Part shown: positions 55,336 through 63,604 of the stretch, in pieces
Position numbering within the stretch: the stretch's first letter is position 1
Layout: every line of letters starts with the position of its first letter
Assembly (NCBI GenBank): GCA_026004655.1
Contig: BPJO01000002.1
Location: forward strand, 62,001 to 126,000
Direction of reading: 5' to 3'
Length of the DNA stretch: 64,000 nucleotides
Source: Phycisphaerae bacterium
GTDB lineage: Bacteria; Planctomycetota; Phycisphaerae; Tepidisphaerales; Tepidisphaeraceae
Program-made: the position numbers and the translations under genes
Notes under the pieces: generated by a model
Told to the model about the DNA's origin: nothing
Seen by the model: the letters and a program-made list of their open reading frames with translations, nothing else
The model's database searches: none

Positions 55336-56400
55336 ATGAGAATCTCGCTTCGGGTACAAGGTCGCGGGGCGGGTGTAAGCCCGACTAATCGTTTTGAACG
55401 GATCGACGTCGAATGGGACGGGGATTTCCTGGACGACGAACCGGATCTGCTTGATCGAAAGATCCCCACGATCTACCTAAAAGACTCTTCACGTTCGATG
55501 ATTTCCTACAACGACAGTCCGGATATTTCGATCAAAGCCGGGGTTTCGCCTTATCGGGGGTGCGAACACGGGTGCTGTTACTGTTTTGCGCGACCGTTTC
55601 ATGAGTATCTGGGATTCAATGCCGGTCTGGACTTTGAGTCGCAGATTCTGGTCAAACCCCAAGCCCCGTCGTTGCTTCGTCAGGAGTTGATGTCCCGGTC
55701 CTATGAACCTCAGACCCTAGCGATGTCCGGAATTACAGACGTGTATCAGCCGATCGAACGTAAGCTCGAGTTGACCCGTCGTTGTCTTGAGGTGCTGGTG
55801 GAGTTTCGCAATCCGGTTGGGATCATTACCAAGAATCATCTGGTCACCCGCGACATCGATCTGTTGAAGGAACTGGCCCGTTTGAACGCAGCGAGGGTTG
55901 ATATTTCGGTGACCACGTTGGACAACGCGCTGTCTGCGCGAATGGAACCTCGGGCTTCGGCGCCTCATAAACGGTTATTAGCAATCGAAGCCTGTGCGCG
56001 GGCGGGTATTCCGGTAGGGGTGATGGTTTCGCCGGTGATCCCGGGTCTGACCGATCATGAAATACCCGCCATTCTACAAGCGGCTCGTCGGGCCGGCGCC
56101 CAATACGCCAACAGCATCATTGTTCGTCTTCCCGGGGCTGTCCAACCGATCTTTTTGGACTGGTTGAAACGTCATTTCCCACTTCGGTCCGATCACGTGG
56201 AAAGTCAAATCCGTCAGATGAGAAACGGTCGATTGAATGACCCGCGTTTCTTTCATCGTTACAGTCCCTGTGGTCCACGGGCCGAGCAGATCGAGTCGTT
56301 GTTCGAACTCCACAAACGCAAACTAGGGTTTGTTGCAAGTCCCAAACTCGATATTTCGCATTTTCGACGTCCCGGTCAGCAAATGAACCTGTTCCCCTGA
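55336..56400 (+). CDS. PA0069-family radical SAM protein (SplB-related)
   Basis: A protein of 354 residues. The cluster site is YRGCEHGCCYCFARPFHEYL (C-x3-C-x2-C), close to DNA photolyase-type SplB proteins. The segments ILVKPQAPSLLRQEL, IITKNHLVTRDIDLLKEL and GVMVSPVIPGLTDHE match the PA0069 group of radical SAM proteins. The substrate is unknown; SplB itself repairs spore photoproduct DNA lesions. The start is ATG at 55336 and transcription appears to begin almost at it. It converges on yidD with 18 bases between the stops. Confidence 0.85.
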   Translation: MRISLRVQGRGAGVSPTNRFERIDVEWDGDFLDDEPDLLDRKIPTIYLKDSSRSMISYNDSPDISIKAGVSPYRGCEHGCCYCFARPFHEYLGFNAGLDFESQILVKPQAPSLLRQELMSRSYEPQTLAMSGITDVYQPIERKLELTRRCLEVLVEFRNPVGIITKNHLVTRDIDLLKELARLNAARVDISVTTLDNALSARMEPRASAPHKRLLAIEACARAGIPVGVMVSPVIPGLTDHEIPAILQAARRAGAQYANSIIVRLPGAVQPIFLDWLKRHFPLRSDHVESQIRQMRNGRLNDPRFFHRYSPCGPRAEQIESLFELHKRKLGFVASPKLDISHFRRPGQQMNLFP

Positions 56401-56418
56401 TCCGGGTCAAGCTGTCGT

Positions 56419-56625
56419 TCAGGCCGGGTCGTATCCTTGGCCTCCCCAGGGGTGACACCGACAAAGTCTTTTACCGATTTTGTAACCGGCCTTGCAGAGT
56501 CCGTATTTGTTCAAGGCGTCGATTGCGTACTGACTGCAGGAAGGATAAAACCGACAATGTCCCCCAATAAAAGGACCGAGTGTGATTCGGTACAACCGGA
56601 CGACTTGTATCAATAACCAGGACAT
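56419..56625 (-). CDS. yidD: Membrane protein insertion efficiency factor YidD
   Basis: A protein of 68 residues with the complete signature: LYRITLGPFIGGHCRFYPSC followed by SQYAIDALNKYG, and the Cys/Pro-rich end CRCHPWGGQGYDPA. It helps YidC insert membrane proteins. The ATG at 56625 is preferred; an upstream in-frame start would add 4 residues. Neither rnpA nor yidC is adjacent, unlike in most bacteria. Confidence 0.95.
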   Translation of the reverse strand: MSWLLIQVVRLYRITLGPFIGGHCRFYPSCSQYAIDALNKYGLCKAGYKIGKRLCRCHPWGGQGYDPA

Positions 56626-56701
56626 GACAATGATCATATCACAACTCTGTTCGGGAACGTGAGAAATCCTCCCATGAACCGGGTTGAAAATAAGGAGTTA
56701 C

Positions 56702-57403
56702 ATGACGATTTCAGATAAGACCTCAACCGATTCGGAACTGACCAAGCGTTCTTTGGGCGAAGAGTTTGAGAGTTTGCTGGTACAGTCCAACGGAAACGGG
56801 GTAAGTCTTTCAGAGGCCATGCACGCTTTGAAAGGTAGGGGAATGGCCGTTGTGATGTTGATTGTTTCGATCCCGTTTTTGATTCCCGTTCCGACGACTT
56901 TCGGATTAAGCACCCCGGCCGGTCTGGGGGTGATGTTGCTCGGACTCTATATCATGATCGGTCGCGAACCACATCTTCCGCAATGGATGGGACGACGTCG
57001 GTTAACCCATGGGACCCTGGAACGAGTGGTATGGTTTACTCGCAAATACGAAAAATGGGTCAAACCCCGACTCAAGTTCATGACCTGGCCCGGGATCGAT
57101 CGGTTGTTGGGCGCGAGCATTATTTTTGGGGGCTTTACGTTAGGATTGCCCGGTCCTAATTTCATTCCCGCTCTGGCGGTGGTTTGCCTGTTGATCGGAT
57201 TGATCGAACGGGACGGTTTGTTCGTTCTGTTGGGACAGTTGGTTAATTTGCTATTGTTGGCATTTTTGATTTTCGTGACATATTTGGTTCTGACGTACGG
57301 TTACACCGGTGCGAAATCGATGGTGGAACAGTGGTGGAGCAACGGTTCTTCACCTGCGACTCAGCCCGTAGAAGCTCAAAAAGCTGCAACACAAGGGTCC
57401 TGA
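56702..57403 (+). CDS. ExoD-like membrane protein (exopolysaccharide synthesis, ExoD family)
   Basis: A protein of 233 residues of the ExoD family. It has a hydrophilic start followed by SLSEAMHALKGRGMAVVMLI and FLIPVPTTFGLSTPAGLGVM, the typical first pair of motifs, and then helices at about 145-165 and 185-215. ExoD-family proteins were first linked to exopolysaccharide production in rhizobia, but their molecular role is unknown. The ATG at 56702 has AAGGAG 6 bases upstream. Confidence 0.82.
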   Translation: MTISDKTSTDSELTKRSLGEEFESLLVQSNGNGVSLSEAMHALKGRGMAVVMLIVSIPFLIPVPTTFGLSTPAGLGVMLLGLYIMIGREPHLPQWMGRRRLTHGTLERVVWFTRKYEKWVKPRLKFMTWPGIDRLLGASIIFGGFTLGLPGPNFIPALAVVCLLIGLIERDGLFVLLGQLVNLLLLAFLIFVTYLVLTYGYTGAKSMVEQWWSNGSSPATQPVEAQKAATQGS

Positions 57404-57465
57404 TTTTTTCGGGTCATGGATCCGACCGTTCAAGTCAGAACCGGTGTGGTTCGATAATCCTGACG

Positions 57466-57894
57466 ATGAGTCATCAGTTAGGCGTATTATCAGACGAAGT
57501 TCCGGGTTATCAGACCGTTCTCAAAACGCTTCGTGAGCATGACGCGATAAGGATTTCACAAGGTTTGCTGTTCTGTGCGGGGTTTTGTCTGGTCCGGGCT
57601 GCGATAGTGCCTTGGTATCTTCATTTCACGGGTTCGATGGGGAAAGGTCTCAGCGATCTGGAGATCGTCGCAACGAGCCTGATTTTAAGCAGTTTGTTTG
57701 TGGTTGCATCGGTGCTGGCGCGATTTTTGCCGTTGATCGCTGTGCTGATCAGCGGGATCGGGTTCGTAGCCATCTGCGTCCGGGATTATCTGTCGTATCC
57801 GGATATTTTGGCGCAGGGACTTGTGTTTAAAACCATTTTAATGGTTTTATGGTTACGACATCTGTTCACCGCGTTAATAAGCCGGATCCTGTGA
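57466..57894 (+). CDS. Hypothetical four-helix membrane protein
   Basis: A protein of 142 residues with hydrophobic segments at about 30-52, 64-87, 88-105 and 118-136. The N-terminus (about 1-28) is hydrophilic (MSHQLGVLSDEVPGYQTVLK). No family is recognised. It lies 62 bases after exoD on the same strand and converges on slyD with 3 bases between the stop codons. Confidence 0.6.
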   Translation: MSHQLGVLSDEVPGYQTVLKTLREHDAIRISQGLLFCAGFCLVRAAIVPWYLHFTGSMGKGLSDLEIVATSLILSSLFVVASVLARFLPLIAVLISGIGFVAICVRDYLSYPDILAQGLVFKTILMVLWLRHLFTALISRIL

Positions 57895-57897
57895 GAG

Positions 57898-58383
57898 TTA
57901 CCCATGTTGTCCGCCCGGAGCGTGGACATGACCTCGCTCGATTTCCTCTGCGGTGGCAGCACGAACGTCACGGATTTGCACTTCAAAGGTTAAAGGAACA
58001 CCGGCTAGGGGGTGATTGGCATCGACGGTGATTTGATGAGGTTCGACCTTGACGACTCGCACGATCCGGGATTGTCCGTCCGGTGAGCGGGCTTGAAATT
58101 GTTGTCCGACTTCGATTTGTGCCCCTGCGGGGAACGCTTGTCGGGGCACGGGTTGGATCAGTTGTTCGTCTCGTTCGCCATAGGCTTCAGAAGCAGGAAT
58201 GGTGACTTTAAACTCGTCCCCCGCTGACCGACCGGTCATCTGCGCTTCCAGACCTGGAATGATGTTGGAAGCCCCATGCAGATACGATAAAGGGGCACGT
58301 CCGGAAGAACTGTCCAAAGTGTTTCCGTCCGGGTCTGTCAGGGTGTAATCGAAGGAAACGACTGTATTGTCAGCGACCTGCAT
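57898..58383 (-). CDS. slyD: SlyD-like FKBP-type peptidyl-prolyl isomerase
   Basis: A protein of 161 residues. VVSFDYTLTDPDGNTLDSSS and LSYLHGASNIIPGLEAQMTG are the FKBP start, then the insert-in-flap region VTIPASEAYGERDEQLIQPV. The C-terminus has HPLAGVPLTFEVQIRDVRAA and ends GHVHAPGGQHG. It acts as a proline isomerase and chaperone; the long metal-binding His tail of E. coli SlyD is reduced to three His. Confidence 0.92.
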   Translation of the reverse strand: MQVADNTVVSFDYTLTDPDGNTLDSSSGRAPLSYLHGASNIIPGLEAQMTGRSAGDEFKVTIPASEAYGERDEQLIQPVPRQAFPAGAQIEVGQQFQARSPDGQSRIVRVVKVEPHQITVDANHPLAGVPLTFEVQIRDVRAATAEEIERGHVHAPGGQHG

Positions 58384-58516
58384 AAGCGCCTTTCTGTTAG
58401 TGTATATCGACGCTATACGAATCAGACGAATCCGTCTACCCTAATTTGTCAGGATTTTTCGGAACCGGTGTTCCCGATTGCCCCAGACCCGTCTTTGCGG
58501 TTAGGCTGGGGATGAC

Positions 58517-58774
58517 ATGAAAGTGATCGAAGTTCAACCTACTCCCAACCCCAATGCGATGAAGTTCGTTCTGGACCAGACCGTCAGCGACCGGCCTGTC
58601 AGCTTTTTCAACCCCGAATCCGGTCAGGACCATCCTCTAGCGGTTCGTTTGTTCAAGATCCCGGGCGTGCAAGGTCTCTTGTTGCTGAACGACTTTATTA
58701 CAGTGAACAAGACCCCCGAAGGAGTCTGGAAGACAATCACTCCCGCGGTTAAACGGGTTTTGGCAGAAATCTGA
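58517..58774 (+). CDS. Stand-alone NFU N-terminal (NifU-N) domain protein
   Basis: A protein of 85 residues. MKVIEVQPTPNPNAMKFVLD is the NFU N-terminal domain, with FFNPESGQDHPLAVRLFKIP and INDFIT-type strands. The domain usually precedes a C-terminal Cys-x-x-Cys NifU domain in iron-sulfur scaffold proteins, but here it stands alone and lacks Cys. A helper role in iron-sulfur assembly is inferred. Its 3' end overlaps the convergent small membrane gene by 26 bases. Confidence 0.8.
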   Translation: MKVIEVQPTPNPNAMKFVLDQTVSDRPVSFFNPESGQDHPLAVRLFKIPGVQGLLLLNDFITVNKTPEGVWKTITPAVKRVLAEI

Positions 58775-58997
58775 GTTTTTCGGTATTGGTCCGGGGTTCG
58801 GCCGGATCCAGTACGGGAGTGGTGGACGGTGGGACGGATCGATTCCGATCGGCACCCCACTGCCAAGCGATGACCCGAAAGATTGCCAATCCGATCACGG
58901 CTACGATGAATATCGTAGGATAAAGATAAATCCGAGCGATTCCTCGATGACGCATAAAAAGATTGTAAAAGCGTTTCAGGATTTTCGTAAAATCCAT
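58749..58997 (-). CDS. Small single-helix hypothetical protein overlapping gluQ
   Basis: A protein of 82 residues with a basic start (MDFTKILKRFYNLFMRHRGI), one membrane helix (IYLYPTIFIVAVIGLAIFRV) and a Pro-rich tail. The ATG at 58997 lies within the gluQ end (overlap 22 bases) in another frame. Good helix design and the operon direction favour a real gene, but no family is known, and the overlaps with gluQ and the NFU-N gene leave doubt. Confidence 0.45.
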   Translation of the reverse strand: MDFTKILKRFYNLFMRHRGIARIYLYPTIFIVAVIGLAIFRVIAWQWGADRNRSVPPSTTPVLDPAEPRTNTEKLRFLPKPV

Positions 58998-59938
58998 TCA
59001 TGATCCCGCGGACTAAAAACGATGGGATCGCGCGGGACTTTTTTTAAATCGAATCCGGTCAGACACTGATCGATGGAAATCGAATCGTCACAATCCATAC
59101 CCAGCCATCGGGCAAGGAGGGCACGGATTCGATCCACACAGACCCCGGATTGACGATAAAACGCCAGCCGACTGTCTCCGTGACGTTTGGCCAGTCGTCT
59201 TCCGTCGGGTCCGACCACCAAGGGAAGGTGATAATAGTGGGGGATCAGGTTATCCCATCCTAATGACTGGTACAAAAGAACCTGGCGTGGGACCGAATCA
59301 ATCAGATCATCTCCCCGTATCACTTGGTTAACGCCTGACCGGGCGTCATCCACCACGACGGCCAACTGATAGGCGGCTGAACCGTCGGGTTTGGCGATCA
59401 CAAAATCTCCGATCTGTTCCTGCAGATCGAACGAACGAACTCCCGCAAATTGATCTTCATACCGAAACCGGGTCGGGGGAACTTTAAACCGAACCGCGGG
59501 ACGTTTCCCGGTCTGTCGGTAAGCTTGATCCACTGAATCAAACCGGTTCCGACAGGTGCCCGGATAAATGGTAGAGCCGTCTTCCGAGTGCGGTGCGCTG
59601 CTGGCTTGTTCGATCTCTTTTCGCGTGCATACACACGGATAGGCTTGTTTTGCCTCTAAAAGTTGTTGGACGGCGTGATAATAAACATGAACCTGCTCGG
59701 ATTGAATGACAGGTCCCTCGTCCCAGTCGATGCCCAACCAGGTCAGGTCGTCAATAGCTTGCTGGGTGAACTGCGGTTTGACCCGCGGACCGTCCAGGTC
59801 CTCGATACGAAGGATGACCCGAAACCCTTTCTGCCTCGCGAGTAGCCATGTTGCCAAAAAAGTCCGAGCATTACCTAAATGTAAAGCCCCGGTCGGAGAT
59901 GGCGCCAAGCGGGTCGTCGGAATCATGGAAACGTTCAA
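58976..59938 (-). CDS. gluQ: Glutamyl-queuosine tRNA(Asp) synthetase
   Basis: Attaches glutamate to queuosine-34 of tRNA-Asp. The protein has 320 residues and corresponds to the catalytic core of GluRS without the anticodon-binding domain. The class I HIGH-type motif is LAPSPTGALHLGNARTF, the zinc-type Cys set is CVCTRKEIEQ with YPGTCRNR, and the KMSKS-type motif is GRRLAKRHGDSR. With queF at 34.7 kb it points to a working queuosine pathway. The ATG overlaps the lipoprotein gene stop by 4 bases. Confidence 0.93.
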   Translation of the reverse strand: MNVSMIPTTRLAPSPTGALHLGNARTFLATWLLARQKGFRVILRIEDLDGPRVKPQFTQQAIDDLTWLGIDWDEGPVIQSEQVHVYYHAVQQLLEAKQAYPCVCTRKEIEQASSAPHSEDGSTIYPGTCRNRFDSVDQAYRQTGKRPAVRFKVPPTRFRYEDQFAGVRSFDLQEQIGDFVIAKPDGSAAYQLAVVVDDARSGVNQVIRGDDLIDSVPRQVLLYQSLGWDNLIPHYYHLPLVVGPDGRRLAKRHGDSRLAFYRQSGVCVDRIRALLARWLGMDCDDSISIDQCLTGFDLKKVPRDPIVFSPRDHEWILRKS

Positions 59939-60594
59939 AAGCCCGTCGGAAGGGGTGTCATCTCGTATTCATCGTAACGAATCGTTTGAAGGATTTCGCT
60001 CAGCAGATCCTTATTCTTTTCATAAGCTTCGACGGTCAATCCGATGAACTGAAGTGTGTATTGTTCGTGCACGACTCCCCGGGGGTATAACAGCGTGATC
60101 CGCCACTCCATCAGCTGTTCCGAAGGCGCATCCGAGGAATTAAGCGGTTTGCGTCTCAGGTCGATCACCCGAAGGTCGCCGGTGTTGGTAATACGGACAA
60201 ACCCCTGTCCATTTTTCTTCAGATCGGCGTCTTCCTTTTCGAATCGTTTCAATAGGTTTTTGAGCACTTCCCCGCCGACGGGTTCTCGGAGTCCTAAGGT
60301 AATTCGAACCTGGTCATCCAGGATCGGTCCCTCGATCATCGTTACCGGTGATTCACCACCTTTGATACTGACCACTTCCCAGCTTTCGGGGGCTTGTAGG
60401 GTGAACGGGATCAATTTCAACACAAGTGTTTTACGCGGTTGTTCGGTGACCGGGACCGACGTGGGGTGTTTTTCGACCGGATCAACAACCGAGCTCTCAG
60501 CAGGCAAACTGGTCGGTGGTGGAGGTGACTCATCACAGGCGAACTGGGATCCCAACGCTCCCAACGTTATGAAAATCCGAACGAGACGATTCAT
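59935..60594 (-). CDS. Hypothetical lipoprotein
   Basis: A protein of 219 residues from the ATG at 60594. MNRLVRIFITLGALGSQFAC is a lipoprotein signal with Cys20 as the probable lipid site. After a Pro/Ser-rich linker the mature domain starts near residue 58 (VLKLIPFTLQAPESWEVVSI), a pattern of a secreted beta-sandwich similar to PsbP-like proteins, with VTMIEGPILDDQVRITLGLR. No catalytic motif is seen. It overlaps gluQ by 4 bases. Confidence 0.7.
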   Translation of the reverse strand: MNRLVRIFITLGALGSQFACDESPPPPTSLPAESSVVDPVEKHPTSVPVTEQPRKTLVLKLIPFTLQAPESWEVVSIKGGESPVTMIEGPILDDQVRITLGLREPVGGEVLKNLLKRFEKEDADLKKNGQGFVRITNTGDLRVIDLRRKPLNSSDAPSEQLMEWRITLLYPRGVVHEQYTLQFIGLTVEAYEKNKDLLSEILQTIRYDEYEMTPLPTGF

Positions 60595-60648
60595 AAATAT
60601 ATTGTATTCTGGGTGTTGGGGATATCGGATGCAAGATACGCTCACCGA

Positions 60649-61716
60649 TTAGTTCGATAAAGAATCGATCAGACGAGCTGCATTTTTTTGAAGCCAGGCG
60701 ACTTTTCGGGCCACCATTTTGAGGAACTTTCCTCCGTCCATGCGGGCGAACATGCCCGTGGCTGCGATCGGAAAGACGGCTTCAGCGATCAAAGCTTCGA
60801 TCATCAACCAGGGAATCGCCGAAATCTCCGCCTCACTCAGAAGCACGACCTCATCGTATCCCCGGAGAAAACGATTAAAACGTGTCTCATCCACGTGATC
60901 GGGCCATTTGGTCAGGTCTTCGTCTCCCCCGAGGATGGAGAACTGAAGTGCGCCGTTGGCGATATCAAGTACTCGAGGCAGAAGCCTCGCGGAATCATAA
61001 TCAATCACAGCCACGACACGATTATCCCGGAACAGCATATTTCCCGGGTGCCAGTCCCCATGAACGATTTGTTTTGGCCAGGTTTCGATCCCACAACGAT
61101 CCACGGTTGTGGCTGCGTGATTGTAACTCTGAAGCAAGTAGTTGCATAAATCCATGATTCCGGAAACTCTGTCAAGAGTTTTGGGGATTTGACGCAACCC
61201 CACTTCAACCGAAGGGGCCATGTGATAGCTACCGGTCGGGGGGGAATATTGGGAACTGAAGTTTTCAAGAAGTTTATGATAAAGCGACAGAATTCGCCCG
61301 GCGTCAAAAGTTGATTCGAGCGTCTGAGGATAACTTTGACCGGGGATGTACTCAAACAGCTCATAAATCGCTCCCCGCCATTGCAACAGAGAGTTGTTGT
61401 CCTTCTTCGTCCCGATCAGATGAGGAAGCGGGAATTGCCTGCTCATCAGAAACAACTGAATCTGATGACAAAACGCCACCTTGAAGGCGTCATCTCGTCC
61501 ACGAGCCCTTCGTTTGAGCAAAAACTTTCCGTGTTCAGACACGATTACCAGTTTGGGCGCCTTTCGGCTTCCCCGAGGAAACTCCACGACCGAGTTGATA
61601 ATCCCGATATCGTAATGCGACAAAACAACCGCCAGTTCCTCGGTGCCGAACTTTTCTCGACCGTCGGGGGAACGGGGTTCATTAGGGTTAGAAGATATTG
61701 AACTGGGTTGTTCCAT
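60649..61716 (-). CDS. Aminoglycoside phosphotransferase-fold kinase (CotS/HSK2-like)
   Basis: A protein of 355 residues with the APH/choline kinase fold. LVIVSEHGKFLLKRRARGRD is the nucleotide-binding strand pair, YELFEYIPGQSY the hinge, VHGDWHPGNMLFRDNR the catalytic loop and AVIDYDSARLLPRVLDIANG the metal-binding loop. Substrate could be a small amino alcohol, homoserine or a sugar; nothing nearby decides. The ATG at 61716 is preferred to the TTG before it. It is the first gene of a minus-strand run with the lipoprotein, gluQ and the small membrane gene. Confidence 0.83.
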   Translation of the reverse strand: MEQPSSISSNPNEPRSPDGREKFGTEELAVVLSHYDIGIINSVVEFPRGSRKAPKLVIVSEHGKFLLKRRARGRDDAFKVAFCHQIQLFLMSRQFPLPHLIGTKKDNNSLLQWRGAIYELFEYIPGQSYPQTLESTFDAGRILSLYHKLLENFSSQYSPPTGSYHMAPSVEVGLRQIPKTLDRVSGIMDLCNYLLQSYNHAATTVDRCGIETWPKQIVHGDWHPGNMLFRDNRVVAVIDYDSARLLPRVLDIANGALQFSILGGDEDLTKWPDHVDETRFNRFLRGYDEVVLLSEAEISAIPWLMIEALIAEAVFPIAATGMFARMDGGKFLKMVARKVAWLQKNAARLIDSLSN

Positions 61717-61847
61717 CAAACGTTCATTTTTAGTCTATTCCGACTGCTGACAGATTCAAAAAAAGCTCGATTCCGGAAAATCATGCGAAAAGATTGAAGA
61801 TTTCGAGGGTTAAGGTATCATTTTATAATCGCTACAAAAGGGTTTTC

Positions 61848-62882
61848 ATGATCCATTTAGGTTTTGCCGGTTGTGCTCACATTCATACCCCCGGCTTTGT
61901 CACGATGCTGGGACAACGATCGGATGTCAAAGTCAAATATGTTTGGGATCCGGATCCGCGTCGAAGCAAGGCATGGTCGACGTTGCTCGACGCGACTATG
62001 GTTGAATCGGTGGACATGATTTTGCACGACGATCTTGTTCAAGGACTGATCATCTGCTCCGAAACCAACTTACATGAATCGCTGGTCCTGCCGGCTACCA
62101 AAGTCAAAAAACACTTGTTCGTCGAAAAGCCGCTCGGAATGGGAAGTAAAGATGGTTATGTCATGGCCCATGCGATCCAAGACTCGGGTGTTCTGTTTCA
62201 AACAGGGTATTTCCAACGATCCGATCCGAAACATCGTTTTATCAAACAGCAAATCGAAAAGGGGAACTTGGGTCAGATCCATCGGGTCCGTGGTTCGAAT
62301 ACGCATTCAGGAGCGATCGGAAACTGGTTTCAATCCAAACCCGAAGATCCTGCACACGATTGGCGCTGGATGGCCGATCCTAAAGTCGCGGGTGTCGGGG
62401 CGTTCGGCGATCTGGGAACCCACGCGCTGGATATCATGATTTGGTGGATGGGAGAAGTCCGACAGGTTACGGCTCAGATCGATCCGGTGACCCATACATA
62501 CGACGAATGTGATGAGTCCGGAGAAGGTTTAATACGTTTTTCCAACCAGACCATCGGAACATTGGGAGCGGGTTGGGTGGATCATCAGAATCCATTGACG
62601 TATCAGGTCAGTGGGACTGAAGGACATGCTGCGATCATACAAGGGCAATTGCACTTTTTATCCCGGAAAGATGCCCGTTTTGACGGAAGCACTGCTGTAC
62701 GGACCAATGAACTTCCACCTCCGGCCCCTCACGCGTTCGAGTTGTTCCTCGATGCCCTAGTCGGCAAAGATCTACCCGTTGCTCTCGTCAGTGCACGAGA
62801 GGCTGCGTATCGATCCGCCGTCATGCAAGCCATGTATGAAGGGGCTGTCGAGGGAAAATGGATTACTCCTGCCAAAAATTAA
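61848..62882 (+). CDS. Gfo/Idh/MocA family oxidoreductase
   Basis: A dehydrogenase of 344 residues. The Rossmann start is HLGFAGCAHIHTPGFVTMLG, with AHIH in place of the common GxGxxG-type turn; LIICSETNLHESLVLPATK and HLFVEKPLGMG (EKP) follow. Domain two has GVGAFGDLGTHALDIMIWWM with the conserved Asp/His pair. The role is probably sugar-derivative oxidation. A perfect TATAAT lies at 61824-61829, 18 bases before the ATG at 61848, but a matching -35 box is poor. Gene 63012 follows on the same strand after 129 bases. Confidence 0.9.
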   Translation: MIHLGFAGCAHIHTPGFVTMLGQRSDVKVKYVWDPDPRRSKAWSTLLDATMVESVDMILHDDLVQGLIICSETNLHESLVLPATKVKKHLFVEKPLGMGSKDGYVMAHAIQDSGVLFQTGYFQRSDPKHRFIKQQIEKGNLGQIHRVRGSNTHSGAIGNWFQSKPEDPAHDWRWMADPKVAGVGAFGDLGTHALDIMIWWMGEVRQVTAQIDPVTHTYDECDESGEGLIRFSNQTIGTLGAGWVDHQNPLTYQVSGTEGHAAIIQGQLHFLSRKDARFDGSTAVRTNELPPPAPHAFELFLDALVGKDLPVALVSAREAAYRSAVMQAMYEGAVEGKWITPAKN

Positions 62883-62956
62883 GAAGATCCTCGGTTCAAA
62901 TCGGTCCGAGGAGTCGAACCGTTGATCCCCGCCCCGAATAAAAACTAATTAATGAG

Positions 62957-62985
62957 TTGACATCAGGATTAAAAGTTCGTATAAT
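62957..62985 (+). promoter_or_regulatory. Perfect sigma70 promoter (TTGACA, 17 bases, TATAAT) with a palindrome at the start site
   Basis: TTGACA (62957-62962) and TATAAT (62980-62985) match the sigma70 consensus at all twelve positions with the ideal 17-base spacer. GTATAATGTTCGTATAC (62979-62995) is a near-palindrome (GTATA and TATAC arms) covering the -10 box and the likely start. It drives the NTF2-like gene at 63012, 26 bases later. A perfect promoter of this kind often needs a repressor, which the palindrome may bind. Confidence 0.75.
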
Positions 62986-63011
62986 GTTCGTATACTAACG
63001 AAAGGAAGGGT

Positions 63012-63377
63012 ATGAGCCCTGAAAAAATTGCCCAGCAGTTGGTTGATCTCTGCAGAGAAGGCAAGAACTTCGAAGTAGCCGAATCGTTGTATTCCCCCAA
63101 CGTCACCAGTACAGAAATGTTCGGCGATGAAACAATGCCCAAACAGATGACCGGGCTTGACGCGGTTCGTCGAAAGATGCAATGGTGGTATGACACCCAC
63201 ATCACCCATGCGACCACCTATAGCGACCCCTTGGTAGCCGGGAATCATTTTGCCGTTCGAATGACCTTTGACGTTACCTACAAACCAACGGGTCAACGGA
63301 TGATGTTCGAAGAAATTGGAGTCTATGAGGTCAAGGACGGGAAAATCATTTCGGAACAGTTTTTCTACTCTGTCTGA
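63012..63377 (+). CDS. NTF2-like/SnoaL-like small protein
   Basis: A protein of 121 residues with the NTF2-like cone fold: AQQLVDLCREGKNFEVAESL, YSPNVTSTEMFGDETMPKQM, DAVRRKMQWWYDTH, and C-terminal strands FAVRMTFDVTYKPTGQRMMF and EEIGVYEVKDGKIISEQFFY. The fold hosts isomerases, dehydratases and ligand-binding proteins, so function is open. A strong ribosome site (AAGGAAGGG) precedes the ATG. It is expressed from the perfect promoter at 62957. The genes on either side point to carbohydrate metabolism. Confidence 0.8.
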   Translation: MSPEKIAQQLVDLCREGKNFEVAESLYSPNVTSTEMFGDETMPKQMTGLDAVRRKMQWWYDTHITHATTYSDPLVAGNHFAVRMTFDVTYKPTGQRMMFEEIGVYEVKDGKIISEQFFYSV

Positions 63378-63604
63378 CCTACTGTCTTACACCCGACATA
63401 GTTGTTTGTGGGTCAACGAGCCTGATCTGACCTACCGGACTTTAGCCGGATGAGCCTGTTCGATATCTGAAAAGTTCTCTGATTGATTCGGGATGGACAT
63501 CCCCATCATGATGCCGAAATTGATAGATCAGCGCATTTTGTGATCTGATGGTGTTTGGGGTGGACTGTTGAAATCGAATCGGGCAGACTACCAACCAGGA
63601 GTTT

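Noticed and set aside
62888-62940. Hairpin TCCTCGG...CCGAGGA after the second Gfo/Idh/MocA gene, and a tRNA-like GTCGAACC string beside it
   Set aside because: No T tract follows the stem, and no cloverleaf can be built around the tRNA-like string; it may be an mRNA end but is not supported.
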